A stretch of DNA of 64,000 nucleotides from Clostridioides difficile (GTDB taxonomy: Bacteria > Bacillota > Clostridia > Peptostreptococcales > Peptostreptococcaceae), in contig NZ_JRHN01000023.1 of NCBI RefSeq assembly GCF_001299635.1, forward strand, positions 1 through 64,000. Reading direction: 5' to 3'. How positions within the stretch are numbered: the stretch's first letter is position 1; the number at the start of each line of letters is the position of its first letter. The position numbers and the translations under genes are program-made. The notes under the pieces were generated by a model. It had not been told where the DNA came from. It saw only the letters and a program-made list of their open reading frames with translations, and did no database searches. Positions 1-9,470 of the stretch are shown one piece after another.

Positions 1-82
1 CTGTGGAGAATTGGTAAGACATATTTCAGTATGCAAGATTCTATGAAACAGGAACCCTGTGACTTTAGTCATGGGAGGTTCA
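1..82 (+). mobile_element. Right end of an IS200/IS605-type element (possibly an IStron)
   Basis: Bases 54-75 form an imperfect hairpin (CCCTGTGACT / AGTCATGGG) followed by GGAGGTTCAG, which is the layout of the right end of IS200/IS605 elements. Frame 1 upstream of it reads out a TnpB-like tail with the SMKQEP motif. Directly after the hairpin, rsmF coding sequence begins in mid-protein. In C. difficile this class includes CdISt1-type IStrons, which carry a group I intron at the left end; that end lies outside the window. The exact boundary (about 80-85) is a guess, because these elements make no target duplication. Confidence 0.55.
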
Positions 83-105
83 GAAAAAGAAACTGTTGGA
101 TTTAA
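1..105 (+). CDS. tnpB: C-terminal tail of a TnpB-like (IS605 OrfB) protein, partial at window start
   Basis: Frame 1 is open from the window edge to a TAA at 103-105 and contains the residues DSMKQEP followed by CDFSHGRF. Many TnpB/OrfB proteins end in a similar xxMKQEP tail just before or inside the right-end hairpin. The last ~8 codons run past the probable element boundary into rsmF sequence. Nearly all of the gene is outside the window, so no catalytic residue can be seen. TnpB is an RNA-guided nuclease whose guide RNA comes from this same 3' end, so the hairpin at 54-75 may also be part of an omega RNA. The call rests on a short tail and the hairpin only. Confidence 0.4.
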   Translation: MWRIGKTYFSMQDSMKQEPCDFSHGRFRKRNCWI

Positions 106-1265
106 ATTTATTTGATTTGTCACAGATACCATGGGCAGAAGAGGGTTTTTATTATGATGATAAAATCAATAGACCTGGTAGAAATCCACTGCATGAGGCT
201 GGAGCATATTATTTGCAAGAGCCTTCTGCCATGAGTGTGATACCAAAAGCAGATATTAAAGAGGGCGATAAGGTACTCGATATGTGTGCTGCTCCTGGTG
301 GGAAATCTACATATATATTGTCTAAATTAAATGATACAGGTCTATTGGTCTCTAATGAAATTAATGCTAGTAGAATTAAGGCTTTAGGCGAAAACCTAGA
401 GCGATTTGGAGTGAGAAATTGTATTATAACAAATACCGATTCTAAAAGCTTAAGAAAGACATTTAATGGGTATTTTGATAAGGTGGTTATAGATGCACCT
501 TGCTCTGGTCAGGGTATGTTTAGAAAGGACGAGGTGGCCATATCAGATTGGAGTTATGCAAAGGTATTAGAATGTCAATCTATTCAAAAAGAAATTATAA
601 GAGATGGATATAAAATGTTGAAGAAGGATGGTATTTTAATTTATTCAACATGTACTTTTTCAAGAGAAGAAAATGAACATGTTATAAACGAGTTTATCAG
701 TGAATATCCATATGCAGAACTTATTGAAATGGAAAGATTATGGCCCCATAAAATAAAGGGAGAAGGTCATTTTGTTGCCAAAATAAAAAAATTGGAAGAT
801 GAAGAGTGTAATGTCAAAGAATTAAAAATAAAAAATTTAGATAAAGAAATAAAGGATTATAGGGAGTTTGAAAAGAAATTTTTAAAGGTTGATTTTTATA
901 GTAATAAAAAAAATAAATTTTATTTAAGAGGAGAAAACCTGTACCTACTTCCAGAAGTATATCCAGATACGAAAAAACTAAAAGTATTGAGATACGGTTT
1001 GCATTTAGGGGTTTTAAAGAAGAATAGATTTGAGCCTTCTCATGCACTATCTCATTATTTAAAGGTTGAAGATGTAAAAAATGTCGAAAACTTTAGTGTA
1101 CAGAGTGATTCAATTCTTAAATACTTAAAAGGGGATGTTGTAAATTCTAATGAAAGTAGAGGCTGGGTTTTGGTATCAGTTGAAGGCATACCTTTAGGTT
1201 GGGGGAAAGAATCTGCTGGTGTAATTAAGAATCATTATCCTAAAGGTCTTAGAAAATTATTTTAA
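96..1265 (+). CDS. rsmF: RsmF/NOL1-NOP2-Sun family rRNA (cytosine-C5) methyltransferase, N-terminus missing
   Basis: SAM-dependent RNA m5C methyltransferase. The SAM site CAAPGGKST lies near residue 64. The conserved DAPCSGQGM and the catalytic STCTFS cysteine motif follow at about 134 and 187. The C-terminal ~120 residues match the RsmF-specific RNA-binding extension. The family is usually about 450 residues and starts with ~60 residues before the FDLSQIPW segment, which here is at the very start. TTG at 96 has no well-spaced ribosome site. The frame continues as lysine/leucine codons back to about 84 and then meets the IS605-type end. I therefore read the gene as interrupted by the insertion. 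If the element is an IStron, RNA splicing could still restore the message. Confidence 0.85.
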   Translation: MDLNLFDLSQIPWAEEGFYYDDKINRPGRNPLHEAGAYYLQEPSAMSVIPKADIKEGDKVLDMCAAPGGKSTYILSKLNDTGLLVSNEINASRIKALGENLERFGVRNCIITNTDSKSLRKTFNGYFDKVVIDAPCSGQGMFRKDEVAISDWSYAKVLECQSIQKEIIRDGYKMLKKDGILIYSTCTFSREENEHVINEFISEYPYAELIEMERLWPHKIKGEGHFVAKIKKLEDEECNVKELKIKNLDKEIKDYREFEKKFLKVDFYSNKKNKFYLRGENLYLLPEVYPDTKKLKVLRYGLHLGVLKKNRFEPSHALSHYLKVEDVKNVENFSVQSDSILKYLKGDVVNSNESRGWVLVSVEGIPLGWGKESAGVIKNHYPKGLRKLF

Positions 1266-1364
1266 ACTAGTAGAAAAAAGAAGTATAATATTTATATTGT
1301 AAGTTTATGGTAGATTATTTTGCTGTAGATTGACTTAATATTTAACACAGAGGAGACGATTTTA

Positions 1365-1901
1365 GTGGGTGAAGCAGTTAAAAAAGAAATTGTAGAGTGG
1401 ATAAAAGTGATTGTCATAGCTCTTGTTCTGGCATTTGCAATAACTCGTTTTATAGTGCCAACAATAGTTAAGGGAGAATCAATGTATCCTACACTGGTTG
1501 AACGTGACTACCTAATAGTTAATAGAATCGCGTACAAGGTAGGAGAGCCAAAATACAAAGATATAATAGTATTCAAAACCGACTTAACAGAAGAAAATGG
1601 AAAGAAAAAAGACTTAGTAAAAAGAGTCATCGGAGTTCCTGGTGACCATGTAAAAATACAAGACTCCAAGGTATATGTAAATGATAAATTGTTAAATGAG
1701 ACTTCCTATATACATAATAATCGTACTGATGGAGATATTGATATCGTAGTTCCAGAAGGAAAATTATTTGCTATGGGGGATAATAGAGAAAAAAGTTTAG
1801 ATAGTAGATACGATGAGGTTGGATTGGTCGACGAGCATACCGTTTTAGGAAAGGTTCTAGTCAGATTGTATCCATTTTCTAAGATAGGAACTATTGACTA
1901 A
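1365..1901 (+). CDS. lepB: Type I signal peptidase (first of two tandem copies)
   Basis: Membrane serine protease that removes Sec signal peptides outside the cell membrane. There is one N-terminal membrane helix (about residues 13-31). The nucleophile Ser39 lies in GESMYPTL and the general base Lys86 in VKRVIG, and a conserved MGDNRxxSLDSR motif follows. At 178 residues it is the short Gram-positive SipS/SipT type. The GTG start follows GAGGAG at a good distance. The next gene is a close paralogue in the same orientation, so this looks like a local duplication. Confidence 0.95.
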   Translation: MGEAVKKEIVEWIKVIVIALVLAFAITRFIVPTIVKGESMYPTLVERDYLIVNRIAYKVGEPKYKDIIVFKTDLTEENGKKKDLVKRVIGVPGDHVKIQDSKVYVNDKLLNETSYIHNNRTDGDIDIVVPEGKLFAMGDNREKSLDSRYDEVGLVDEHTVLGKVLVRLYPFSKIGTID

Positions 1902-2066
1902 ACATATAAAATTTGGAGCAATCGCTGATTAACTGAAATCACCAGACCATGCACAATAGTTGTCTGTATAAAAAAGACAACACCTTATTTAGTAGACTTA
2001 TCTAAAAGATAATGTTAGAAATGCATTATTAATAAAGATAATATAACTATAAAGGAGAATTTGTGA

Positions 2067-2603
2067 ATGAATGAAACTATTAAAGAAGAGATTGTAGAGT
2101 GGATAAAAATAATTATTACTGCACTTTTTTTTGCATTTATTATAACTCGTTTTATAAAACCAACACTAGTAAATGGAGAATCTATGTACCCAACACTTAA
2201 GTCACATGACTATTTGGTAGCAAATAGGATGACATATAAATTATCAGAACCAAAATGTGGAGATATAATGATATTTAAGACTGACTTATTACAAGATGAT
2301 GGAAGAAAAAAAGAACTTGTAAAAAGGGTTATAGGTGTACCTGGTGACCATCTAAAGATTAGTGATTCAAAGGTTTATATAAATGGCAAGTTATTAAATG
2401 AAGTTTCATATATACATGATAATTATACTGAAGGCGATATTGATATGGTGATTCCTAAGGGAAAAGTATTTGCGATGGGAGATAATAGGGAAGTAAGCTT
2501 GGATAGTAGATATAAAGAAGTAGGATTAGTAGATGAGCAAAATATTAAAGGGAAGGTTATTTTAAGAGTGTTTCCTTTTACAGACATAGGCATTTTTGAG
2601 TAG
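2067..2603 (+). CDS. lepB: Type I signal peptidase (second tandem copy)
   Basis: Same length (178 residues) and same layout as its upstream neighbour: N-terminal helix, Ser39 in GESMYPTL, Lys86 in VKRVIG, and the MGDNRxxSLDSR box. The two copies are highly similar but clearly diverged, so this is not a recent duplication. It starts at ATG after AAAGGAG. The 165-bp gap between the copies holds no obvious terminator. The stop codon nearly abuts the next gene, so the two probably share a transcript. Having both active-site residues, each copy should be enzymatically active; a difference in substrate choice cannot be read from sequence. Confidence 0.95.
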   Translation: MNETIKEEIVEWIKIIITALFFAFIITRFIKPTLVNGESMYPTLKSHDYLVANRMTYKLSEPKCGDIMIFKTDLLQDDGRKKELVKRVIGVPGDHLKISDSKVYINGKLLNEVSYIHDNYTEGDIDMVIPKGKVFAMGDNREVSLDSRYKEVGLVDEQNIKGKVILRVFPFTDIGIFE

Positions 2604-2612
2604 GTGATTTGT

Positions 2613-3368
2613 ATGGCAGTTGGTGTAGCATCCTTATTGTTTAATCTTGAGGAGGCTTTAGATATTTGTGAAAAAATAGAGCAAATAACTCATTTAGAGA
2701 TTGGGATTGACAATATATATGAATGTAGTGAGTTATGTAAATATAAAGATAGAATTTCTAAACTAGGATTATCTGTAGGGATACACTTACCTATGGAGTT
2801 AAATACTTGCGAAAATATAGAGTATATACGAGATTCATGGATAAATTTTATTGAGAAAATAGAATTTGAGCTCAAAGGGTTTGATATAAGGTATTTTAAT
2901 CTTCATTTGGGCTATGTTATGACAAATAGGATTAAAAAGAATAGAAACAAGTATTTAGACAATAGTGTAGATTTTTTAGATAAGGTAAATACAAACTCGT
3001 ATATATGTATAGAGAATACATATTCAAAAAGTGGGGATTTTTCAAATATTGGAAATATATCCTATGATTTTGAATATATATTTAATAGGATTAAAAATTC
3101 TAAGATTTGTTTTTGTTACGATACTGGACACTGTTTAATTGATGAGGATGATTATATAAAGAACTTGAAGGATAAAATAAAGTTGATACACTTAAGTGAT
3201 AATGATGGTATCAATGATACACATGTAGGCATAGGAAAAGGAATTTTATCTGAAGAGGGAATTAAAGAGGTCTTAAAGTTAGATGCAGAATATTTAGTAT
3301 TAGAAATAAACTACGAAGACATTGAAGATACTATAAGTAAATTGAATCGTATTGTAGGAGAGGGTTAA
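2613..3368 (+). CDS. TIM-barrel sugar isomerase/AP-endonuclease-like protein
   Basis: About 251 residues from ATG 2613, preceded by AGGTGA overlapping the signal-peptidase stop; an in-frame GTG at 2604 is less likely. Family features are HLPMELN near residue 60, LHLGY, ENTYS, YDTGHCL and HLSDNDG with regularly spaced His/Glu/Asp. This is the metal-binding pattern of the xylose-isomerase-like / endonuclease IV fold (AP_endonuc_2). It lacks the full residue set of true endonuclease IV, which is encoded elsewhere in this window (7460-8296). The substrate is unknown; an epimerase or phosphosugar isomerase is plausible. A small hairpin overlapping the stop (3358-3380) may act as a weak terminator. 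Confidence 0.8.
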   Translation: MAVGVASLLFNLEEALDICEKIEQITHLEIGIDNIYECSELCKYKDRISKLGLSVGIHLPMELNTCENIEYIRDSWINFIEKIEFELKGFDIRYFNLHLGYVMTNRIKKNRNKYLDNSVDFLDKVNTNSYICIENTYSKSGDFSNIGNISYDFEYIFNRIKNSKICFCYDTGHCLIDEDDYIKNLKDKIKLIHLSDNDGINDTHVGIGKGILSEEGIKEVLKLDAEYLVLEINYEDIEDTISKLNRIVGEG

Positions 3369-3441
3369 ATACCTCTCTTTAACTTGTTGATATGCCTCGT
3401 TGATTAAAATTTGTATTCATCAAAAGGAAGGAGATGTTGAA

Positions 3442-5109
3442 GTGAAAAAAATAAACTTAAAAATAGACGGAAAAAATAAAGAATATTCGTTAGAAGAAAA
3501 CTCTTTAGGAATTAGACTAGGTGATATAGCAAAAGAATTTTGTGATGAGCATAAGGGTTATATAACACTTGCAGTTGTGGACAATAAGTTAAAAGAGTTA
3601 AATTGCAGAGTGAAGAATGATTGTGAGATAAATTTTTTAGATACTACTAATGAAGATGGTGAGAGAGTTTACTTTAGAGTCATGTCATTTGTATTTGTAA
3701 TGGCTTGTAGAGAAATATTTTGGGATAGTAGAGTTACAATAGAACATTCACTATCTGGTGGGCTATACTGTGAAGTTCACATAGATAGAAAACTTAAAGA
3801 AGTGGATGTTGAAAATATAAAAAACAAGATGCAAGAGATAGTAAACAACGATTATACCATAGAAAAAATTGAAGTTACAAGAGACGAAGCTATTTCCATA
3901 TTTGAAAACAATGAAATGTATGAAAAGGCAGAGCTTTTAAAGTATAAAGAGTATGATAGTGCTAAAGTATATAAGTGTAGAAACTATATAGACCATTTTT
4001 ATGGATATATGCTACCATCAACTGCTTATATAAAATCATTTGATATTAAGCTTTACAATGGAGGAGTTATAATTCTAGGCCCTAGTGAAGAAGATAAGAC
4101 TAAACCTATGAAATTTATACCTCAGCCTAAATTATCAAGCGTATATTATGAAGCGGAAGAATGGTCAAGACTTATGGGAATTGACAAGGTAGTATCACTT
4201 AATAAGATAATAGAAAACAAAGAATATGGAGACATAATAAGAACATTTGAAGCGTTACATGAAAAAAGATTATCTCAAATAGCAGATATGATAAAAGAGA
4301 ATAATAAGAGAGTAGTCTTAATAGCAGCTCCATCTTCGTCTGGAAAAACAAGTTTTGCTCATAGATTATCTATACACCTCAGAGTAAATAATTTAAATCC
4401 TATTTCGATTTCTTTAGATGACTATTTTATAGATAGAAAACATACTCCTTTAGATGAATATGGAAATTATGATTTTGAATCAATTTATGCTATAGATTTA
4501 GAAAAATTTAACTTAGACTTAAAGAGTCTTTTAGCAGGAGAAGAAATTGATGCTATAAGATTCAACTTCAAAGAAGGAAAGAGAGAATATACTGGTAAAA
4601 AAATAAAGATAGACTCAAACCAACCAATTATACTAGAAGGTATACATGGGCTAAATCCTATTTTAACGTCATCTATACCAGATGAAGATAAATTTAAGAT
4701 ATACATAAGTGCCCTTACTCAAATAAACTTGGATGACCATAATAGAATTCCTACTGCTGATTTGAGAATGATAAGAAGAATTGTTAGAGATTATAATTTT
4801 AGAGGTTATAGTGCTGATAATACTATCTTACAATGGGCATCAGTTAGAAGAGGCGAAAAGAAGAATATATTCCCATATCAAGATGAAGCAGATGCCATAT
4901 TTAATTCTGCTTGTGTATATGAATTAGCAGTTTTAAAGCGATTTGCTAAGCCCTTGCTGGAAGAGATAAAAGAAGATAATCCTGCTCACATTGAAGCAAC
5001 TAGATTACTAAAGTTTTTGCAGTATTTTGTAGAGCTAGATGATACTTCTGATATACCAGGGACTTCAATTCTTAGAGAATTTATTGGAGGAAGTAAAATA
5101 GTCGATTAA
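3442..5109 (+). CDS. Nucleoside (uridine-like) kinase with N-terminal TGS/ThrRS-like domains
   Basis: The first ~60 residues resemble a TGS domain, followed by a segment like the second additional domain of ThrRS/AlaX. A uridine-kinase domain with P-loop AAPSSSGKTSFAHR then starts near residue 289. The DDYF and LEGIHGLNP motifs are typical of phosphoribulokinase/uridine kinase. The likely reaction is ATP-dependent phosphorylation of a nucleoside. GTG at 3442 is chosen because GGAAGGAG ends 8 bases before it; an in-frame TTG at 3400 has no such site. This three-part architecture is common in Clostridia. It is a single gene followed directly by a strong terminator. Confidence 0.85.
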   Translation: MKKINLKIDGKNKEYSLEENSLGIRLGDIAKEFCDEHKGYITLAVVDNKLKELNCRVKNDCEINFLDTTNEDGERVYFRVMSFVFVMACREIFWDSRVTIEHSLSGGLYCEVHIDRKLKEVDVENIKNKMQEIVNNDYTIEKIEVTRDEAISIFENNEMYEKAELLKYKEYDSAKVYKCRNYIDHFYGYMLPSTAYIKSFDIKLYNGGVIILGPSEEDKTKPMKFIPQPKLSSVYYEAEEWSRLMGIDKVVSLNKIIENKEYGDIIRTFEALHEKRLSQIADMIKENNKRVVLIAAPSSSGKTSFAHRLSIHLRVNNLNPISISLDDYFIDRKHTPLDEYGNYDFESIYAIDLEKFNLDLKSLLAGEEIDAIRFNFKEGKREYTGKKIKIDSNQPIILEGIHGLNPILTSSIPDEDKFKIYISALTQINLDDHNRIPTADLRMIRRIVRDYNFRGYSADNTILQWASVRRGEKKNIFPYQDEADAIFNSACVYELAVLKRFAKPLLEEIKEDNPAHIEATRLLKFLQYFVELDDTSDIPGTSILREFIGGSKIVD

Positions 5110-5147
5110 TATGGACTATAGTATTTGTCTTTAGATTTATTAGTAAT

Positions 5148-5181
5148 AAAATGGCAGTTGAAAAAACTGCCATTTTATTTT
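5148..5181 (+). terminator. Rho-independent terminator after the nucleoside kinase
   Basis: Perfect 12-bp stem AAAATGGCAGTT / AACTGCCATTTT (5148-5159 and 5165-5176), short A-rich loop, followed by ATTTT. The A-rich 5' arm means it may also work on the minus strand. Confidence 0.9.
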
Positions 5182-5410
5182 GCTATAATAGTTACAAGTT
5201 TTAAAATATATATTAGAATCTATTTGGAGAGATGAAGACAGGAAGTTTAAAATATTGAACTATTAAACTGTTAAAACGGTTAAATTGTTTGAAAAATGAA
5301 TAAATTCTTGTAAAAAATAGTTTTAAAGTATAATTTTTTTTAACACTGTTTTATTATAGTATAAATCTGTGCTAAAATAGAATATATATATCATAATATA
5401 AGAGGTGCCT

Positions 5411-6340
5411 ATGAATACGTTAGATGAGACATTATTAAAAGAAATTATAAGTTCTAATAAGAAATATACTAATTATGGACAAGTTGCTAGTTACATACCA
5501 GAATTAAAAAACGCTAGAAGAAATGATTTAGGGATTTGTATCATAGATAGTGAAAACAATCTTTACAGTGCTGGAAATTGTAGCACAAAGTTTACTATAC
5601 AGAGTATTTCAAAACCAATTGTGCTTGCTATGGCACTTATGGACAATGATTGGGAAGACGTTTTTTCAAACGTTGGAATGGAGCCAAGTGGAGACCCATT
5701 TAATTCTATAATGAAACTTGAAATTAATGACACAAAAAAACCCTGTAATCCAATGATAAATGCAGGGGCTATAGTAACTACTTCTCTTATAAATGGGAGC
5801 TGTTTGGAAGAAAAAGAAGAAAGAATGCTTAGTTTCTTTAGGAAATTAGCAAAGAATGATAATATAGGAATAAACTATGATGTCTATAAGTCTGAAAAAA
5901 TGACTGGAGATAGAAACAGAGCAATGGCTTACTTATTAAAAAGTGATGGATTTATCAGAGGTAATGTAGAAGATGTTTTAGACCTTTATTTTAAACAATG
6001 CTCAATTGAAGTAGATTCTGTAGATTTAGCCAGAATTGGCATAAATCTTGCTAATTATGGAGTAGACATAGAAAATGGTGAGCATTTGATGAGTGAAATG
6101 GTTTCTAGAATTGTCAAAACATTTATGATGACTTGTGGAATGTATGATGCTTCTGGGGAATTTGCTATTAAAGTTGGGATTCCTGCAAAATCTGGAGTTG
6201 GGGGTGGTATAATGGCTTCTGTGCCAGGACGTATGGGTATTGGTGTTTATGGACCTGCACTTGACAAAAAAGGTAACAGCGTCGCAGGAGTTAAAGTTTT
6301 AGAGGAGTTGTCAAATAAACTCAAATTAAATATTTTTTAA
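5411..6340 (+). CDS. glsA: Glutaminase
   Basis: Hydrolyses L-glutamine to glutamate and ammonia in the cytoplasm. About 309 residues, the usual length for a bacterial glutaminase with the beta-lactamase-like fold. The Ser-x-x-Lys nucleophile motif is seen as IQSISKP near residue 64. NPMINAGAI and the C-terminal SGVGGGIMA / RMGIGVYGPALD motifs are also present. ATG 5411 sits behind AGAGGTG; an in-frame GTG six bases upstream is inside that ribosome site. It is a single gene with a long AT-rich upstream region (5182-5410) and no visible attenuator. Confidence 0.96.
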   Translation: MNTLDETLLKEIISSNKKYTNYGQVASYIPELKNARRNDLGICIIDSENNLYSAGNCSTKFTIQSISKPIVLAMALMDNDWEDVFSNVGMEPSGDPFNSIMKLEINDTKKPCNPMINAGAIVTTSLINGSCLEEKEERMLSFFRKLAKNDNIGINYDVYKSEKMTGDRNRAMAYLLKSDGFIRGNVEDVLDLYFKQCSIEVDSVDLARIGINLANYGVDIENGEHLMSEMVSRIVKTFMMTCGMYDASGEFAIKVGIPAKSGVGGGIMASVPGRMGIGVYGPALDKKGNSVAGVKVLEELSNKLKLNIF

Positions 6341-6437
6341 AATTTTAAGAAAGGATTTTTTTGACAACAACATATAATTTAATATATAATTAAATTGTAA
6401 AGAAATATGAATTAAATAAATTTTTTAGGAGGGGTCA

Positions 6438-7001
6438 ATGAAAGAGGTATTGGTATTACGAGATTTGGAGTGCATAAAGGCTATTGCGCATCCACGTAGA
6501 ATAGATATTCTAAAAGCATTTGACAAATCGCCATTGTCAGCAAAACAATTATCTCAATTATTGGAAGAACCTCATGCAAAAATAAACTACCATATAAAAA
6601 TGTTATACAAAGTTGGTATTTTAGAATTAGTTGAGGAAAAAATAAAGTCGGGGATTGTGGAAAAATACTATTATCCAAGTGCAAAAAATGTGGTTATAGG
6701 GAATAGGATACTTAATTTTTCTTTAGACAATGGGGAAGAAAAAGAAGAATTGTACATATCAAAATTTGAAAACATGAGTGAAGTTTTTTATAAGGCAGCA
6801 GAAGAAGATGTTTTAGAAAATGAAAATATAGTTGATTATCATGATATTTCTCTTACTCATGATGAATTAGTTGAACTCAGTGATGCTATGAAGTCAAAGA
6901 TAGATGAAATTTTAAATAAAAGACAACACAACGTTGAAGGTTCTAAGTATGATATAGCAATGGTTGTAATTCCTACACTTGAGGAAGAATGTCCTAGTTA
7001 G
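6438..7001 (+). CDS. ArsR-like winged-helix transcriptional regulator
   Basis: 187 residues. Residues 9-75 form a winged helix of the ArsR/HTH_20 type: CIKAIAHPRRIDIL, the recognition-helix segment AKQLSQLLEEPHAKINYHIK, then a wing with KYYYP. The C-terminal ~110 residues are acidic and probably serve as an effector or dimer domain; I see no metal-binding Cys cluster. Strong ribosome site AGGAGG before ATG. No gene is adjacent in a way that reveals a target: glsA upstream ends 97 bases away without a clear terminator, and the next gene (nfo) is 458 bases downstream. Confidence 0.8.
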   Translation: MKEVLVLRDLECIKAIAHPRRIDILKAFDKSPLSAKQLSQLLEEPHAKINYHIKMLYKVGILELVEEKIKSGIVEKYYYPSAKNVVIGNRILNFSLDNGEEKEELYISKFENMSEVFYKAAEEDVLENENIVDYHDISLTHDELVELSDAMKSKIDEILNKRQHNVEGSKYDIAMVVIPTLEEECPS

Positions 7002-7459
7002 AACCATTAATTATGGATTAATTAAAAACATAAAGTTAGAGATTGAACATCAGAATTTACTTAATAATCAAAAAATGGATTTTGGTATGAGTAAAAAATG
7101 ATTTTTAGTCTCTATTTTTTTGTCTGTTTATATAAAGGATTGTAAAAGATATATAATCAAATTATAATGTTTATATAAATGAAATGTGGTGAAATTATAA
7201 TTAAAATGTAAGACATATATAGATATATGTAAGGAGTGGATAAATAATCTATAAGATTATAATATTTGAAATTTCTTAAAATGGGTATAATTAAATTGTA
7301 AATATTAAAATTTAAAATTAATATACATGAAATTGATTATAGTTACATTAAATTAAAGTTGTATTAAAATAAAAACTTACTTATTAGAAATTTATAATTA
7401 AAATTTAGCACAAATATAAGTACAAATAAGAATCTAAGTAAAAATAAAAGGAGATTAAT
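7002..7459. other. 458-bp AT-rich intergenic stretch
   Basis: No credible coding frame. A long imperfect hairpin (TAGAGATTG near 7037 with TAGTCTCTA near 7106-7114, then seven T) could terminate the upstream regulator gene. The rest, up to the nfo ribosome site AAAGGAG, is very AT-rich with many TAAAATT-like runs and no clear operator. Confidence 0.5.
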
Positions 7460-8296
7460 ATGATTAAATTAGGAACACATCTTTCAATAGCAAAAGGATT
7501 TGCTAAAGCAGCTGAGACAGCTGTATACATTGGTGCAAATACATTTCAATTTTTTAGTAGAAATCCAAGAGGAGGAAATGCTAAAGAATTTGATGAAAAA
7601 GATATAGCTAAGTTTCAAGAGATTAGAAAGGCAAATAATTTTGCACCATTACTTGTACATGCTCCATACACTATGAATTTAGGTGGTACAAAGGATGATG
7701 TATACGAATTTGCGACAAGAGTGATAGATGAAGATATAAGAAGGATGGATTCACTAGGAATTGAATACATGTGTTTTCACCCAGGTAGTCATGTAGGTGG
7801 TGGAGTAGATTTTGGTATAGAGAGAATAGTAAAAGGATTGAATAATGCTATTAAGGGTGATGAAAATATAACTATACTTCTTGAAACTATGTCAGGAAAA
7901 GGAACTGAAATAGGATTTAAGTTTGAGCAATTAAAAAGTATAATAGATGAAATTGAACACAAAGAAAGAATAGGTGTGTGTCTTGATACATGTCATATTT
8001 TTTCAGCTGGATATGATATAGTAAACGATTTAGATGGAGTCTTAGAAGAATTTGATAAGATTATAGGGATAGATAAGTTAAAAACTGTTCATCTAAATGA
8101 TAGTATGATGCCATTTGGAGATAAAAAGGACAGACATGCTCCTATAGGAGAAGGAAAGATAGGATTAAAAGCATTGATTGATTTTATGGAACATCCTAGC
8201 CTGAAAGACCTACCATTTTTCTTAGAGACTCCTTTTGATGATGAAGGTCATAAGAGAGAACTTAAAATGATAAAAGAGATACTATCTAGTAAATAA
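7460..8296 (+). CDS. nfo: Endonuclease IV (AP endonuclease)
   Basis: Base-excision-repair enzyme that cuts at abasic sites. Its 278 residues match the family length. All zinc-ligand motifs are visible in order: [57 protein letters not shown] and the D-RH-PIGEG signature, ending with [11 protein letters not shown] follows AAAGGAG. Endonuclease III (nth) lies 5.8 kb downstream, but the two are not in one operon. Confidence 0.97.
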   Translation: MIKLGTHLSIAKGFAKAAETAVYIGANTFQFFSRNPRGGNAKEFDEKDIAKFQEIRKANNFAPLLVHAPYTMNLGGTKDDVYEFATRVIDEDIRRMDSLGIEYMCFHPGSHVGGGVDFGIERIVKGLNNAIKGDENITILLETMSGKGTEIGFKFEQLKSIIDEIEHKERIGVCLDTCHIFSAGYDIVNDLDGVLEEFDKIIGIDKLKTVHLNDSMMPFGDKKDRHAPIGEGKIGLKALIDFMEHPSLKDLPFFLETPFDDEGHKRELKMIKEILSSK

Positions 8297-8426
8297 AATT
8301 TTATTTGCTATGTGTAATTTTAATAGAATATAAATATATTGCAAAAATTCTCATAATTTGTTGTATAATTAAAAGTGATACATTTATATTATATAAAAAT
8401 TAATTAAAAGTTAGGTGGGGAAAGAT

Positions 8427-9422
8427 ATGAGAAATTTAGGCAATACCAATATGAAAATAAAGAGAGTTGGCTTTGGGGGAATTCCAATACAAAGAATTAC
8501 TCAAGAGGATACTAACTTAGTCATAAATGAGTTAGAAAAACAAGGAATAAACTTTATTGACAGTGCAAGAGGGTATACAATAAGTGAGGAAGCAATTGGA
8601 ATTGCTCTTGAAGGGAAAAGAGATAAATTTTTCTTAGCTACTAAAAGTATGTCTAGAGATTATGACTCAATGAAGAGAGATGTTGAGATAAGTTTAAATA
8701 ATTTCAAAACTGATTTTATAGATTTATATCAATTCCATAATGTTAAAGAAGAGGAGTATGACAATCTTTTTAAAGATAAGATGGCTTATAATGCTCTTTT
8801 AGAGGCAAAAGAACAAGGTAAGATAAAGCACATCGGGATAACTAGCCATAATTTAAGTACTATAGAAAAAGCTATAGAAGGTGGAAAATTTGACACTATA
8901 CAGTTTCCTTACAATATAGTTGAAGGACAAGCAGATGAGGTATTTAAAAAGGCTCATGAAAAAGGAATTGGAATAATAGTAATGAAGCCTTTAGCTGGAG
9001 GGGCTTTAGATAATGCTACATTAGCTATTAAGTACATATTATCTAAAGACTATATAGATGTAGTTATACCAGGGATGGAAAGTGTTGAACAGGTTAGACA
9101 GAATGTTGCTGTACTTGAAAATCTTGTGCTAGATGAAAAAGATAATAAAGAAATTGAGGAAATAAGAAATTCTTTAGGTAAAAAATTCTGTAGAAGATGT
9201 GAATACTGCATGCCTTGTGCTGTTGGAATAAATATACCATTGAGCTTTTTATGTGAAGGATATTATACTAGATATGGACTTGAAGAGTGGGCTAAAGAAA
9301 AATATCAGGTTATGGATGTTAAACCTACTGAGTGTATTGACTGTGGTCTTTGTGAGAGTCGATGTCCATATGAACTTCCAATAAGAGAAATGTTGAAGAC
9401 TGTTGTCGAAAAATTAGGATAG
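8427..9422 (+). CDS. Aldo/keto reductase with C-terminal 4Fe-4S clusters
   Basis: 331 residues from ATG 8427 (ribosome site AGGTGGGG; GTG 8415 lies inside that site). The N-terminal ~250 residues are an aldo/keto reductase barrel: the Asp-Tyr region IDSARGYTISEEAIG, the Lys in FLATKS, and the His in YQFHN. The C-terminal ~75 residues carry two cysteine clusters, CRRCEYCMPC and CIDCGLCESRCPY, typical of a ferredoxin-like domain found in anaerobe oxidoreductases. It is probably a cytoplasmic electron-transfer oxidoreductase; the substrate is unknown. Monocistronic, with a strong terminator 13 bases after the stop. Confidence 0.9.
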   Translation: MRNLGNTNMKIKRVGFGGIPIQRITQEDTNLVINELEKQGINFIDSARGYTISEEAIGIALEGKRDKFFLATKSMSRDYDSMKRDVEISLNNFKTDFIDLYQFHNVKEEEYDNLFKDKMAYNALLEAKEQGKIKHIGITSHNLSTIEKAIEGGKFDTIQFPYNIVEGQADEVFKKAHEKGIGIIVMKPLAGGALDNATLAIKYILSKDYIDVVIPGMESVEQVRQNVAVLENLVLDEKDNKEIEEIRNSLGKKFCRRCEYCMPCAVGINIPLSFLCEGYYTRYGLEEWAKEKYQVMDVKPTECIDCGLCESRCPYELPIREMLKTVVEKLG

Positions 9423-9434
9423 ATTTTATTTGTT

Positions 9435-9470
9435 GAAATCGGTGTAGTAAGTTTACTCCGATTTCTTTTT
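9435..9470 (+). terminator. Terminator after the aldo/keto reductase
   Basis: 8-bp stem GAAATCGG / CCGATTTC with a 13-base loop followed by TTTTT. Confidence 0.85.
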
